Below, piece by piece: positions 23,090-36,508 of a DNA stretch of 64,000 bases (its first letter is position 1; the number at the start of each line of letters is the position of its first letter). The translations under genes were made by a program, and so were the position numbers. Source of the stretch: Populus alba (lineage: Eukaryota > Streptophyta > Magnoliopsida > Malpighiales > Salicaceae); assembly GCF_005239225.2 (NCBI RefSeq), contig NC_133288.1, positions 7,955,035-8,019,034 of the forward strand, in the 5' to 3' direction. The notes beneath the pieces were generated by a model. That model saw only the letters and a program-made list of their open reading frames with translations, was not told the origin of the DNA and did not search any database.

Positions 23090-26000
23090 ATCTTCCTTCC
23101 ATCGGTGCTGTGATGGCATGCACAGATTTCACATGGAATTTAATTTGGCTTGGGGTCCGTTGATAGGCTTGGGGTTGTCGTTTTGAAATCAACAACCCCA
23201 TTTTAAAGTTGAATTAACTGGGGAAGGTTCATATATCGGTGCATTATTGCAGCCTAGATCTGCACCTTTTTCATTAATTTTAATTTTTCCTATGACCATG
23301 ACTGGACCAGGGCTGTCCATTGTATAAAATAACAACAATAATAATAATAATAATAACTGAAAAAAAAAGTTTATCTTATTTATTTTTCAGCCCCGAAATA
23401 GAGTGAGGAGGGAGAAATTCACAAAAATACAATGTACTTATTAGTTAGCCACAATTTGAATATCAAAAAAGAATATCTTTATGTCAATGAGTTCTTCTTT
23501 TCAAGAGGATTTCAATAAATATAGTTTTTTTTTCTCTAAACACTATAAAATAAGTAAATCAGGTTTGGTTTGGATTCAATTTGTCGTTGTTTTAATATTA
23601 ATAAAATATATATATCATTTTAGTATTTTTAGAGTCAAGTTATGCTTTATATTGGCCATCCAGATTACTTTTAAATAAGTCAAGTTAATTAATTCACATT
23701 GAGATAATTTTTATATGATTTTATTTTAAATTAGTTTTAGTTAAGAAGTCAAGTAAAGAAATTTTAAAATTAATCCGTTTAGCGAAGTTTAATATCAATG
23801 TAAGATATTCTCTATAATTTAAATGTTTTTTTGTTATGTTTTAAAAAAGATTGTTACGTTCAAATTTCGTTTTACTTGAACAACAGCATAGCACTGCCTG
23901 TAAACTAATAATAATGGATTTTGGTTCATATTTGTAATAAAAATCAATTATTAATGCACCTAAATATCTAAAATGTTGAGCTCGGGATCTTAAAGAGTCT
24001 TTAGAGGTTACCAAAGCACTGCAAGCAATAACTAAAATTTATTGAGAGAAATCAAAGATATTTATATACGTACGTGGGCTTTACTCAGCCTAATATGCAA
24101 AGGCATCATTTTCTCTGTCGTTATTGGACGGAAGTTCTTAGTAACATCGGATTATTAACTAAAACCTATAGCCCGTGGTTTTTACTGTGTATTATTATTA
24201 TAAAATTATTATTTTACCCTTCAAGACTGTCCCTTTACAGTGTTGTTGGATGCATCTCCGTGTCTTCTTTTTTATGGTAAGACATGTGTCGGCAGTTGTT
24301 GGCTGATTTGATGATCATAATTTCTTTTTTCTTTTCACTCTTCTTCCCTATAAATAGCAGGTTCATCATCTTTTTTGTAATGGATATTTTAACTTTAATC
24401 TCTTTTTTTATTGCTTGATTTTTTTGTAAAATTTTTATTAATTTTTAATTTTATCATTCAATCTAAATTTATGATGTATTATTTTTTACAATGTAGTTCT
24501 CATTTTTTTAATAATTGTTTTTGTTAAAGTTATTTTTCTTTTTAATTTCACTGTTCTTCGTTTCATTTGCTGAAAATTGGGTTTCATGATTTTTTTGTGT
24601 ATAATGCTTTTAGTCTAATAATCTGGATCATGAGTATAAAAAGTTAACATGAGTCAACATTTTTTTTATCTTATTTTATTTTCTGATTTTATCATTCTAT
24701 ATTTTTTTATTAAAAAAATCATCATTCGATATTATTTTTTTTCTACTTTTATTTTTTTATGTTTTTATTATATTTTAATTTAATAAAAAAATTAATTTTA
24801 ATGAACAAATCCATTAAACGCAACTGATTTATTTTGTGAGATCAAATATCTTAATTTATATTCATCTCTTGATTTTTTCTTTTAATTTTATTTTTAGTTG
24901 TTATTAATGACTTTGCTTTTTATTTATTTACATATATAATTCTTGGTTTATTGAATTATATGTGTGTATGAGCTTTTCAGTTTATATTTAAGATTTTTGT
25001 AGGTATAAAATATATCGAAAAAGCTTATGTATTTAATTTTTTTTTCTAACATGAAGCACAAGTCAAATAAATATTATTTTAAATATAACATGTGGGCATC
25101 TGATCTTTGAGATAGAAAAACAAACGGAGGGCGACTGCTATGTCAAGCCAAGAACATGATGGGTGTAGACTTTAGACATTTCACTCATTGTTTGGAAGGA
25201 CAAACTTGAATTTGTCTATCAAAAGCTAATTAATTAATGTTTCTGTTCTTATATAAATTACAGATTGTCGTCTTATAAAGCGGATTAATGTTTACACATC
25301 CCAAGAAAAAAAAAAGGATTGAAATCATGTTAATACTTCCGAAAGCATTTGAATGCAAGACCTCTTATTTTATGTTTTTTCAACGAGAAATTCATGCTTC
25401 AATTAAATTTTCTCACATCAAGATCATGCATTGATCATCTTTTCGATTTGATAAATAAAGATAATAATAAAAAAAATTCGAATATTACTCAATTCTTCAA
25501 ATTGAAATAACCTCCAAGTTGGAAAACCCGTGTTCAAATCTTGAAGAAGCCATTATTGTCTCTTGGTTAGAATTAGGCAAATTCGAATTTAATTTGTTAT
25601 TTGAGAGCTAATTAATGTCATAATCAATATTATGCATAAGTACAAAAAAAATGCACGGTGAAGCAGTCCTTAAATGCTTCAAATTCATGAATCTAAGGTT
25701 TACATGTATGAATTCTCTACCTTAGCTATCGTTTTATAGATTAATTTCCATGATCAATGACTTCATGTCACAAGATTACAAACAAGTTGCCATGATATTT
25801 ATATATATATATATTCGTCAAGAAAGGGGTAATTGTCAAGCTCCGAAGCCCACTTGGGAAATCTTCTCATCGTATTGAATGACGTGAGGGGTTAATTAGT
25901 CTAATACTACTTAATTAAATTACTAATTAGACAGCTCATGCAGTTCTAGCGTCATTCTTTTAGAGGGACGTCATCATTTGGAATTTAATGAACTAATCTA

Positions 26001-27610
26001 GGTTAAGTTAAATACTACATGTTTTTTTAGTTCTGTCCTTGATAAAATCCTTTGGATTAAATATGAATATTATAATGTTGACGAGGACAAGATTCTTTTT
26101 TAAAAAACACCACTTTGCTCTGAAATGAAGAAAAAAGAATTTCAAGAGCACAAATAAAGTTGAACCCTAAAATTGGTCAAAATCTTAAAAGACGGCTAAA
26201 AAAATAAACACGCAAGCTTAATAGTTAGCCATCCCCGCGGATGCAGGACATCGCCAGGTAAGAAAAAGCACAATCTAACAAGGAACTTGCCAGATTGGAT
26301 TGTCTAGTCAGGGCCAGTCTAACTTACAAAGGGGGTAAAAGATTTCATGTTACATGACTGGATAGATGGAAATCCAAAAGTATTGGGAAAATAGTATATC
26401 CTGACTCAATCTTGAATCATAGTTTTATGGTCCTTTAGATTTTTTGGTCACTTAATTATCATTTTTAATTTAATTTTTTAAATTGAATTGATTTGAGATT
26501 GAACATCATCATTTTATTTTGATTGGCTTGATATATATTTCTTACTATGTCAAGTTCCAACATTGAGTTAATTCTTGATTTGATAAAATAAAAATTAATT
26601 TTAATAATTCAGACCAATTGAAACTTTAAGGATCAAATATGAAACTAAAACAAAAATTCAGCCTCTTTTCTCATCTTTTTTTTTTATTATTTTAGTCCTT
26701 AAAGTTTTTTTTTCTTTCATTTTTTATATATGTTTCTTGAGTATTTTTTATGTTTTGATTTAAAATTTTATTTTATTTATATTTCACTCGCTCGGTTTGA
26801 GAGAAAAAAAAAGTCACCAAGAAATGAAGAGGAGAGAATAAAGAACGTCCGTGTTCTCAAAAAATTTAACTTTTTTTGTAAAAAAATAATTTTTTATATG
26901 TTTTGGATCGTTTTGATGCACTGCGCTGATCTCAAAAATAATTTTTTTTTTTTTTAAAAAATCATTTTGATGCATTTCGGAACAAAAAGTATTTTGAAAA
27001 GTAACCATAACCACATTTCCAAAATTATTACATATTGTTTTAAATTCATTTAAATTAAATGATTTTAAAATATATTTATGATATTATTCTATTACATATT
27101 TTTCAGTTCTTACTCTCTTTTTTTATGAAATTATTGTATTTTTTTATAATATTAGCAAGGGCTCATTCTATACAACGGTAAGTTCCATCCTTGGATGGCC
27201 CAAGGATAAAACTCTTTCCCTTCTCCTTGATGATACGATACATATAGTGTTCTTCATTTTTATTTTTTTTTTGTCAAAAGACTTCAATTTTTTTTAAAAA
27301 AAATTGTTCTTGTTAAAAGGCTCAACATTCCACCAGTCCATTTCATCCTGAGAGGAAAAAAAAAATAATTTCGTCTAACCTGTTTTAAGTATTTATCTGT
27401 GCTAATATAAAAGAAAAGGTGGCTCCGTCAAGCCTATAATTCAAGTTCAAATTGTCATGCTACGATGAGATATGTCTGAATTCAATGACACCAATCTTCT
27501 CCTTTCATTATTTTAGTTGCCCTAGAATAATCAAATAGGCAGTGCCACACCATATATGAACTCACTCATTATTGTGGTATGTGATTTTTGCTCCTTTTCC
27601 CATTTTGTTT
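23090..27610. other. Intergenic spacer with transposon fragment
   Basis: AT-rich. An (AAT)n run lies near 23331-23356. 26890-27020 is a fragment of the inverted-repeat element family (ggatcgttttgatgcactg, then a gcatttcgg word and a ccacatttccaaaa end). Open frames here are low complexity. No gene seen. Confidence 0.5.
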
Positions 27611-27614
27611 TTTC

Positions 27615-27622
27615 TATAAATA
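27615..27622 (+). promoter_or_regulatory. Likely TATA box of the PILS transcript
   Basis: tataaata in the context ttctataaatagaagg, with a CT-rich leader following. It lies 2.5 kb before the PILS start codon, which is explained if the leader contains an intron. Confidence 0.45.
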
Positions 27623-27649
27623 GAAGGAGCGGATGATTTTCTCTGGCCA

Positions 27650-27848
27650 TCACACATGTGGAAAAAAAGCTTCTTCCTTCTTCTTGCCCTTAATAGACTT
27701 TGATTTAAGCTTTCCCATACACATACACCTCCCCTGTCAATTTTAGTGCATTTTGCTTCTCTCTCATTTAGTCTCAATCTCTCATACTCAGAGTCTCCCT
27801 CGCCAATCTTCTCTTACACTCGCTACTCACACCCCAGGCTTGATTGCA
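27650..27848 (+). other. Predicted PILS 5' leader exon and start of leader intron
   Basis: The CT-rich stretch after the TATA box runs to gattgcag, followed by gttagttt, a donor-like site at 27849. A matching acceptor tctctatagcag ends at about 30001, followed by a purine-rich leader running into the start codon at 30150. This implies a leader intron of about 2.15 kb, a common arrangement in plant membrane transporter genes and often a booster of expression. The intron contains a (TA)n microsatellite at about 29395-29431 and a dispersed AT-rich block at 28430-28580. The exact exon ends are inference. Confidence 0.4.
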
Positions 27849-29388
27849 GGTTAGTTTGTCGATCCCTCGCTCTCTCTCTTTTCATTTGACATTCCTGCTT
27901 CGACATGTATCTTTCCTTCTCCGTCTTGTTCTTGCTGTGACCCTTTGGCCTCAGTATCATCATTTCATGTTTACTTTTCTGGTGAATGACGGAGGAACTA
28001 CTGGTGTTTATTCATGTTTCAGACAACCATTGGTCAAAAGCTTTGGTTTTGTTTTCCGGTGTTGTCTTGAACCCTAATTTTTCTTGGCTAATATCATTTA
28101 TGCTGTGGAGATTCGGTTAATTGTGGTGCTTTTTCGCTTTTACCTCTGTGTTGTTGTGGAAGCACTTCTGGTCTATTCTAAACCAATCCAACTCTATCTC
28201 GACTCTTCTAGTCTTGTAGTATCATATATTTTCCGCCGTCTCGATGAAGTATATATACCCTTTTCGCACACTTTGTTTAATCACATATAGAGTTGAGAGC
28301 ATATCTTATAGAGAATATTGAATTTGAGCTTTTGTTTTTTTATTTTTAGAAATTAATTGTTTTTGAACAATTTCTGATATTCCCAGCAATGCTTATATAG
28401 TAGGATTAAGAAGGATTTGAGAATGTGATAGTTGTTATTTTTTAAAATATTTTTTGTTTATAAATATATAAAAATAATATTTTAATTTATTCTTTAAAAA
28501 TTTGTTTTATGAAAACATAAAAGAAAATTAATTTAAAATAAATAAAATAAAATACTTTCAAAATATATATAAAAAAAACAAGTTATACAAATTTTTTCCA
28601 AGAATATCGATCATCTAAACCCAGCTCGTGCATACATGGTATTTTATATATATTTTTGGTTATTTCAACCATTTTATTATGTACAAGTGTGGCAAAGAAT
28701 AAGAAAAGAAATCGGTCAGAGTTAGACGTCTTGCAAGTTGCCATCATTTTGGCCTTTTCCCAATCAAAGCTGTCAGCTTTTATATATATCTCAAATACAG
28801 TAGATAGCCATGGAAACCTTGCGTCTTTCTTTCTGTATCATGCTGGTTCCCGGCGTAACGTGTTGAGCTTTCTATCTTACAATGTCAGATACTTGGTGTC
28901 TATCCATTCTTGATTCTTATTTTCCTCTTCTTTTGTTGCCTTATTTTCTGCAAACATGTATTATTTTAGATCTCGAATAATTAATGTTTTTATTTATCTG
29001 AACAGTATTGATGGATGCAATTGTCGCATGAGAATTCTCAATTGTTAAGTATGAGATTGTGTTATTTGAGGAAGAATAAGGTGATTGATATCTATTCATT
29101 GAGGGAACAAAAAAAAAAAAAAAACACAAAAATAAGTCACACCAAGGAATATTATGATTGGTGACTCCTTTCAGCACTAAGATTGTGTTTTTGCTTTTTT
29201 TTAATTATTTTAATATGTTAATATTAAAAATAAGTTTTTAAAAATTTTATATTTTTTCGAGTAGAAAGAGCACATGCAGCCAGCCTCAACAAAGAGTTTC
29301 GAATGGCCGAATTAATAAATTCGTGACTCGATTGTTTAACCAAAAGAACTGGAAGAAAATATATAAGAAAGCTAATTTGGTAGCGTTC

Positions 29389-29394
<6 letters not shown>

Positions 29395-29431
<37 letters not shown>
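29395..29431 (+). repeat. (TA)n microsatellite
   Basis: Uninterrupted TA dinucleotides of roughly 36 bases within the predicted leader intron of the PILS gene. Confidence 0.9.
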
Positions 29432-29434
<3 letters not shown>

Positions 29435-30149
29435 GGTGTCAGGTGATCTCATCTAGTGACCCCAGATAATTATGCGAGGGGACCCCAAATAATTATAGCA
29501 CTCTTAATTTATTTATTTATTTGTTCGGAGGTATAATAATTATTTCATCCCTTACAGTTTGTTTCTACTTTATCTATCTTTGGTTCATGTTAAAAAAAAA
29601 TAAAGGGAGAGAAAGAGAGAGAATCCAATGATTTTGAATGTGAATGGCCACCGTAAAAAAAGCAAAATTCAACTAAAATTACCTTGATCATCAAAATTAG
29701 AGAGGGAAAACTGGTTTATGGTGGTACTATCTGTACCCTCTAATGAAGACAAAGGGTTGTTACCTTCTTGGTTCTTTCCTCCCTTGGCTAGGCTTTTAGA
29801 TTCACATGCACAGTTTTTATTTTTATTTTTATTTTTTTTGTGTTTTGTTTTGAAAGCTCGATATATAGCTTTTCATAATTGTGTCACAACAAATTTCTGT
29901 TGTTGCATTTTGAATTTGTTTTGCTAGTCTTAACTGGGCTTTCTCTGTTGTCTTTTCCTCATGTTCCTTCTCGTGATTTTCCTTCCTGTTTCTCTATAGC
30001 AGATAAAATACAAGGAAGGGCAGAAGCAGCAAGATAGACACAGAAGTACAATCCTGCAACAGAAGAAAGAAGATAGAAGAGAAGGAATCGTTTTACATAT
30101 CTTTGATCCTTTTCCAGCGAAGTTTTTGAAACGAATTTGAAAAGAGAAG

Positions 30150-32308
30150 ATGGGTTTCTGGACACTTTTTGAGGTGGCATCTTTGCCAATCATACAAGTC
30201 CTGCTTATCAGCTTCCTGGGAGCTTTGATGGCAACTGAGTATTTGAATCTTCTCCCTAAGGATGCTAGAAGATCCTTAAATAAGGTAAGAATCAAGAATT
30301 TCATTGTTTTTATTAAGGTTGCTCTTTGTTCCCTCTACAACAACGAGAATTCTTTTTCCCAATGTAGCTCGTGTTCATGGTGTTTACACCCTCTCTCATG
30401 TTTGCTAGCCTGGCTAAAACTGTTACTCTCGAAGACATTATCTCATGGTAGGCTAACAGAAATTTAAGCTCTTCACTTTTGACATGCTGCCATTAGGTGT
30501 AATCCTGCACCTTTTGGAACCAATTGGTGCGATTCTTTTAGCTGGAAAATTGATTCATGCTCTGCTTTGGTTGGTCATTTCCTCAGGTGGTTTATGCCTG
30601 TTAACATTGGATTCACATTCTTAATTGGAGGCATTCTTGGATGGATACTTGTTAAAATACTGAGACCAAAGCCTTACCTAGAGGGCCTTGTTATTGCTAC
30701 ATGTTCATCAGGTTAGTTGTGGTTGGACTGTTGAACTTGTTGCATTCATGCACTTGGACTGTTGAAACCCTGATTGTTGTGCACTTTTGGTGCTTGTTAA
30801 AATAGGAAACTTGGGAAATCTTCTGCTCATAATTGTCCCTGCAATCTGTAATGAGGACGGAAGTCCATTTGGTGACAGTAGCATCTGCTCCTCCGTTGGA
30901 CTCTCTTACGCTTCCTTCTCTATGGCGGTAATCTTCGAGTTGAAATTACTCAACAATGCCATGAGGCCAAGCATTAGGAAATCATATGTTTTCTGTAAAA
31001 TCTCATTTTGTTTTGGTTTGCCAATGCAGCTAGGAGGTTTCTTCATCTGGACTTATACATTCCATCTAATACGAGGGTCGGCTGCAAAGTTAAAAGCACT
31101 TCAAGCAGTGGTAGAGGTCTCAAAAGCACCCAACAATGATTTAGACGCTAGCCAGGAAACTCACCTGCTAAATGGACAACATCAAGAAAATGTTGCAATA
31201 GTTGTCGCGTCATCCAAGTCTGCTGAAGATACAGAAAGCCATGCTGTTAGTACTTCTACAGTAGTCTGTCCTATTATATTCCTATATGCACACTAATATC
31301 TACAGGCCTGATATCTGGACTTCTGAATCTCTCTGGTTTCAGATTGTTTCCCAGGAATCAGAACATGGAAAAGGGAATGTATCATCCTGGACTAAATTAA
31401 CAGGATTTCTTCATCAGATTTTAGAGGAGCTCTTGGAACCCCCAACTGTAGCTGCAGTGAGTTTCCTCGACATTTCACCTACTTTTTTTTTATCAAGAAC
31501 TAAACACCTTTCTCTTTGGTCATCAAAATATACTGGATGGTTAACAAGCTTAATTGTGTCCATCTTCCTTCAGATTTTGGGATTCCTCTTTGGAGCAACT
31601 ACATTTTTGAGAAACCTGATAATTGGTTCAGAAGCCCCTCTAAGAGTGATCCAAGACTCCATCAAATTACTTGGGTATGAATTTCCATCTTTCGACTTAC
31701 AATTGTTCCGCTTAAATTCAACAATTTCAGGTATCTAAAAGTGAAAACACTCCGTTGCAGAGATGGAACCATTCCTTGTATAACTCTCATATTGGGAGGC
31801 AACCTAACCGAAGGTAAAAAAAAAAATTCAAGTACTTGCTCGAAATTTCCAAACCAACATAAATGGCAACACATTCTGACAAGCTTCTATAATGTATTCT
31901 ACATAAAAAGGCTTGCGCGCATCCAAAATCAAATCATGGATCGTTGCTGGGGTGATTTGTGTCCGATACATTATACTTCCTGCAATTGGTCTGTGGGTTG
32001 TTAAAGCAGCTGGTCATCTTGGTTTTCTCCCATCAGACCCTCTCTTTCACTATGTTCTGATGATTCAGTATACCCTTCCACCTGCCATGAATATTGGTAA
32101 TCAATGATATTCAACCGCATTTTATGTCATCTGGAGATGCTAACTTTAGCTGCTAAAATTGCTAATAATCTTCATATGTGCAGGTACCATGACACAGTTG
32201 TTTGATGTGGGACAAGAAGAGTGCTCGGTCCTCTTCTTGTGGACATACTTAGTTGCAGCCTTGGCACTCACTGCCTGGTCTACAATTTTCATGTGGATCT
32301 TGTCCTGA
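30150..32308 (+). CDS. PILS: PIN-LIKES (PILS) auxin carrier, 418 aa, 10 exons
   Basis: Exons: 30150-30284, 30368-30447, 30587-30711, 30806-30927, 31030-31245, 31343-31456, 31574-31674, 31761-31813, 31911-32096, 32184-32308. All borders are GT-AG, the frame holds throughout, and 418 residues is the usual length. PILS proteins sit in the ER membrane and retain auxin there, lowering nuclear auxin signalling. Visible features are an N-terminal bundle of hydrophobic helices (IIQVLLISFLGALMATEYL; VNIGFTFLIGGILGWILV), the conserved ATCSSGNLGNLLLIIVPAIC segment split between exons 3 and 4, a central hydrophilic loop in exon 5 rich in Ser, Glu and His, and the C-terminal signature LPPAMNIGTMTQLFDVGQEE before a last helix. 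The start was chosen because it opens the first helix and lies 3' of the leader acceptor. Which PILS paralogue this is cannot be told without alignment. Confidence 0.95.
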
Positions 32309-32536
32309 ATAAACCTTCAAAGTAGGATGCAACTACTACAAGTCAAATAGTGTGAGATTCATCATAGATTAAAATGGCCATATATAGATATATATCACCG
32401 ATCAAGTGGATATTTTTGTACCTGTTCAAAACAAATATTTCTTGATTATTGGATTGCTTTATCGAAGCTTTTGCTATATAGTTTATTTGTGTGTCGTTGT
32501 TGCATGTTTCAAGTTCTTGTAAACACGAACAGAAGC

Positions 32537-32542
32537 AATAAA
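32537..32542 (+). terminator. Polyadenylation signal of PILS
   Basis: aataaa in agcaataaaaaaaa, about 230 bp after the PILS stop codon at 32308, preceded by a T/G-rich stretch. Confidence 0.45.
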
Positions 32543-32843
32543 AAAAAACAGAACAGGCCCAGGATGTCGCTATTCTGGGCGTTGCATCTTCATGTACAAG
32601 AAATAATTCCGGGATACCTGTATTTATAGGAAATCAAATTTTCAAAGTCCGATGTACCTCAATTGGCATTAGTATATTAATTGTGGTTTTCGTGCCTGTA
32701 AAACAAAAAAAAAAAAAGAGGAAAAAACGGATCTCCGAAGGATTTCAAATTTTTACTTACAGCCAAGAAGGAATTAACTTGTTTCATAATTTAAATGCTT
32801 GCTGCAGTATCTAGATAACAATATTATCCAACCCCCCTTGGCT

Positions 32844-33293
32844 ATGGCAACGAAGTCTAGACCTGCAAGCTCATCATCTTCTCCGAAACCCACATCAAGA
32901 AAGACCTCATGGCCTTTCCTTACTGTTCTTTTAACGGTTCTATCTCCTGTCTTGGTAGCTACACTCGTTTTCCAACTTGACTCGTTCGAACCAGCTCACT
33001 TGCCGATCCACGAGCTGGCTCAGCCACCATTGAAGGCTTCGACGAAGAATGATCACATGCTTCAAGGATCAGAGCTTGTGGGTTTCAAGCAGTTGATTGG
33101 ACCCGAAGATATTGCATATGATAGCAATTCAGGTGTTATTTACACTACCTGTGCTGATGGGTGGGTTAAACGAGTCACGATTAATGACTCAGTTGCTGAC
33201 AATATCGTGGAGAACTGGGTTACCACTGGAGGTTGGCCTCTCGGACTCGCCCTTGGACACGATAATGAAGTTATTGTAGGCGATGCTTACAAG
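32844..33293 (+). pseudogene. Strictosidine synthase-like gene, first exon only
   Basis: The 150-residue open exon has a Ser-rich cytosolic start, a membrane anchor at about 23-43 (WPFLTVLLTVLSPVLVATLV), then the start of a beta-propeller: GPEDIAYDSNSGVIYTT (87-102) and TTGGWPLGLALG (127-138). This matches plant strictosidine synthase-like (SSL) proteins, ER or vacuole enzymes of about 360-400 aa that mostly lack true strictosidine synthase activity. ATG 32844 is preferred over 32799 because it gives the usual short basic lead before the anchor. The exon ends in a clean donor (aag|gttggt), but none of the remaining propeller exons occur in the 2.2 kb before the retroelement at 35472 or anywhere later. 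It is therefore a 3'-truncated gene, unless exons lie outside the window through rearrangement or misassembly. Confidence 0.7.
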
Positions 33294-35471
33294 GTTGGTA
33301 ACGTTGATTAATCAACTTAATGTTCCATTACAAGAAATAAACTAATACGCCAAGCATTTTAAATGTTTAATTTACTTTGGATTTACTGTTTGGCTCATTT
33401 TTTCATAACCATATTCTTTTGTTTTTCAATTATGTCCTTTAGCAGTTGGTTGGGATGGAATTTTAATTTGGTATTTTGGTTTGATTGCCTTATATAAGAT
33501 TCTTCAGTAACACAGGAAATTCCAGCTTTCAGTTGAAACTAGATTTTATGCAAAATACTTAGAATTTCTTGTTTTCTAATGAATTAAAACTTAAGGGACT
33601 CGGATTAAAAATGAGGGAGAAAAAAAGAAAAATGATCGTCAGAGCCACTTCGAGATTCCTTTTTGGCCATGCTTTGACTTGAGACTACAACTTTAATGAC
33701 ATGAATCTACAGATATAAAAAAAATGACCAATTCTGGAGATTGGAGGTTGTCACATCCACCACCGAATAATAGGGGTCCAGCTCACACGTCAGCACGTTT
33801 ATACCATATACCAATTCCTTTTCTTTTCTTTTATTTTGTTTTAATCTCAAATCAATAATCTTCAATTAATAAGTTCTAAATTTCATTTCACCCCAGCCTA
33901 ATTCATCTTCTTTCAATTTGATTTTTAATTCTCTAATACCTTATTAATTTAATCTCGTATTTCATCCTAGTTAAATCAACTAGAACTCAAATGAAAAACA
34001 GCTAAAAAAAAGTAAAAAAGGTTATAACTAGCTAGCAACATTAACGTCTTATGATTATGCATATAACTTGATTAGTGAATTTTATAATTATTATGTTAAT
34101 CTGAATCGATTTAATTATAACAAAACCTCAAAATTAAACACACATTCAATATAGTTTACCTAAATTCACCTTTTTTATTATGTTGCGACCACTACATAGC
34201 TGCTAAAGTTAGCTGGTACCTTTCATTAATAAAACAATTAAAAAAGTTAGCTGGTTAGTATTTATTTTCTTCGTGAGTTCTTGCTGGTGGAATGTTTGAA
34301 AAGGCAAGAAAATTTAATGTTCATATGGTAACAAAATTAGAAAAACGTTAGCTGGTTAGTGTTTGAAAAAGGCAACAAAATTTAATTCAATCCGTAGCAC
34401 AACACGCAGGTATATATAAACTAGATTAATATTAATATAACTTTTATATAATTTAATTTTAAACACAATTTAAATAAAAAGTTAGGTTAATAATTATTTT
34501 TTTTTTCAATTTTATTATTTAATCTTTTTAATTGATTATTCGGGTTATTTTTATATTTATCAATTTTATCATGCTAATATTTTAATCTCATGTGATGCAA
34601 AAACCTGGATCAAAAGATTTCAAAGTTAGTCATTAAATTTAATTTAATAGCAAAATCAATTAATTCTCTAAAACTTAAATATTTTTGTGATATTAAAAAA
34701 AAACGATTCAATAAATAATATAGAGCAGTTCTATAAACGAGTTCAGTGCTAATTTAATTTAATGTCAACAGGTTAAGAGGACGAAACGATGTACATAGAA
34801 GATGCTTGAATTAGATGCGAATCTAGATTGTAGAGATTTGATGGGGTGTATCACTACTTACCATGGCGTCTGGTACACATGAATGCTGTGCTTGCCACCA
34901 TCCTAGTGAAGATCATGAAAAACACGATGTCTTGTTTCGATGAAGAACAAAAGAGTACTCCTATGATATTTATTATCCTTCATTAATTTAAAAATATGTT
35001 ATATTGATCTTTAATCTTCTCAGACGTATCATTTGTAGTATTATGTGTTTGTCTAAACTATCTCATGGGCAAAGAGATTAGGCTCGTCAGGCATGAAATT
35101 GATTTCATTTTAGGTAATTAGAGGAGAGAAGAAAAAAAAATATCACATTTTGTTTATTATGGAGTGTCAACTGTGAAAAATAATATAAAAGTACATGAAG
35201 CTAAGGTTTACAATGTTTTTTTTCTGGTACTATAATTATTTTTATTTTATTTCTTAAAATATTTTTATTTAATAAAAATAAAATCTGTAAAGATAAACTG
35301 AATGTAAATTTATGATTTTCTAAACATCTATTAAAAATAAACACTTGAAAAAATTTAAGTATCAACCAAATATAAAATTGTTATTTCAGACTACTAATCT
35401 TGCATAAAAAATCTAAAATAAATAATAATGATTAATTTAAGATTAATAAAATAAAGAGAGACTAAATTTGT
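33294..35471. other. AT-rich spacer between SSL exon and gypsy LTR
   Basis: Searched for SSL exons and for LRR exons of the receptor kinase further right; neither was recognised. Mostly AT-rich non-coding text. Confidence 0.5.
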
Positions 35472-36501
35472 TGTAACCCATTTTTGGGTCCCCCGCAAAA
35501 AAACAAATAAAAAAAACAAATAAATAAATAGCCAAAGGAGGTTAGAAAAATAACAAAGGGGGGAAGCGCTCAGAAAATGGTCAGAAAATTAGTCCAGGAG
35601 GTTAAAAATACAAAGATTGGATTTTTGGCAGTATATTCTTGAAGGATGAGAGTCCTATTTAGAAGGAAAATTTGAATTTTGAGGAAAAAGCCTAAATTTG
35701 GAGGTTTATGGACATGATTGGATTTTTAATGGGATTTTTAGGGGTTTGGATTGCGAGAAAAATTGATTTTTAAATCAATTTGGGCTTTAATTAGAAGAAA
35801 TTTAAGTTCTGGGGCCAAAATATATTTTGTAGGAATTTATTAGGCCAAATCAGGGGCTTAATTGCATGAATTTTGAAGTTTAATGGCCAATTAGGGGCTT
35901 AATTGCGAAAATCCGAAACCAGGGACCAATTTGGAAAAGGCGCGAATATAGAGGGAGCTGTATTGAATTGATTCAGGGGCCTAATTGAAGAAATTAGAAG
36001 TTTATTGATCAATTAAGGGCTAAATTGCATAAATCAGAGGCCAAGGACCAAAGTGAAAAACGCGGCCAACTATGGGGGCAGGGACCGAAATTGGTAGGGA
36101 CGCAATTGAAAAGAAAAAGATGATTGAGGGCTGATTTGGAATTTAGCGCGTTCTGGCGCCATTTTTAAATGAAACGGCGCGTTTTATCCAAAACGACACC
36201 GTGTCATACTTAAAAAAAAAAAAAAAAACAGAAAAGGGCTAAACGGTGCCGTTTTGAACGGCACTGTTCCCCTTTCTTCCCCGCCTAACATACAGCAGTA
36301 AAGAAGGAAAAAAGATGTATATTTAATGGCGTTGGTCCCTCCAGCCCACCGACCGCCGGTCCCTCTAGCCCACCGACCGAAGACATTGGCCGACCGCCTA
36401 CCGCACCGCCAAAACTGAGGGAGGCACGCCTGGACAACCACGCCCAACCAGCCGCCGCATGACCCCACGATGAAAAAAAAGAAACACACATGATCACGGG
36501 C

Positions 36502-36508
36502 TATAAAT
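36502..36508 (+). promoter_or_regulatory. LTR promoter TATA box
   Basis: tataaat in the context gggctataaatggagg, followed by the purine-rich leader of the retroelement transcript. Confidence 0.5.

Noticed and set aside
27562..27777. Minus-strand 71-residue frame
   Set aside because: It overlaps the TATA box and CT-rich leader of the PILS gene and has no domain.
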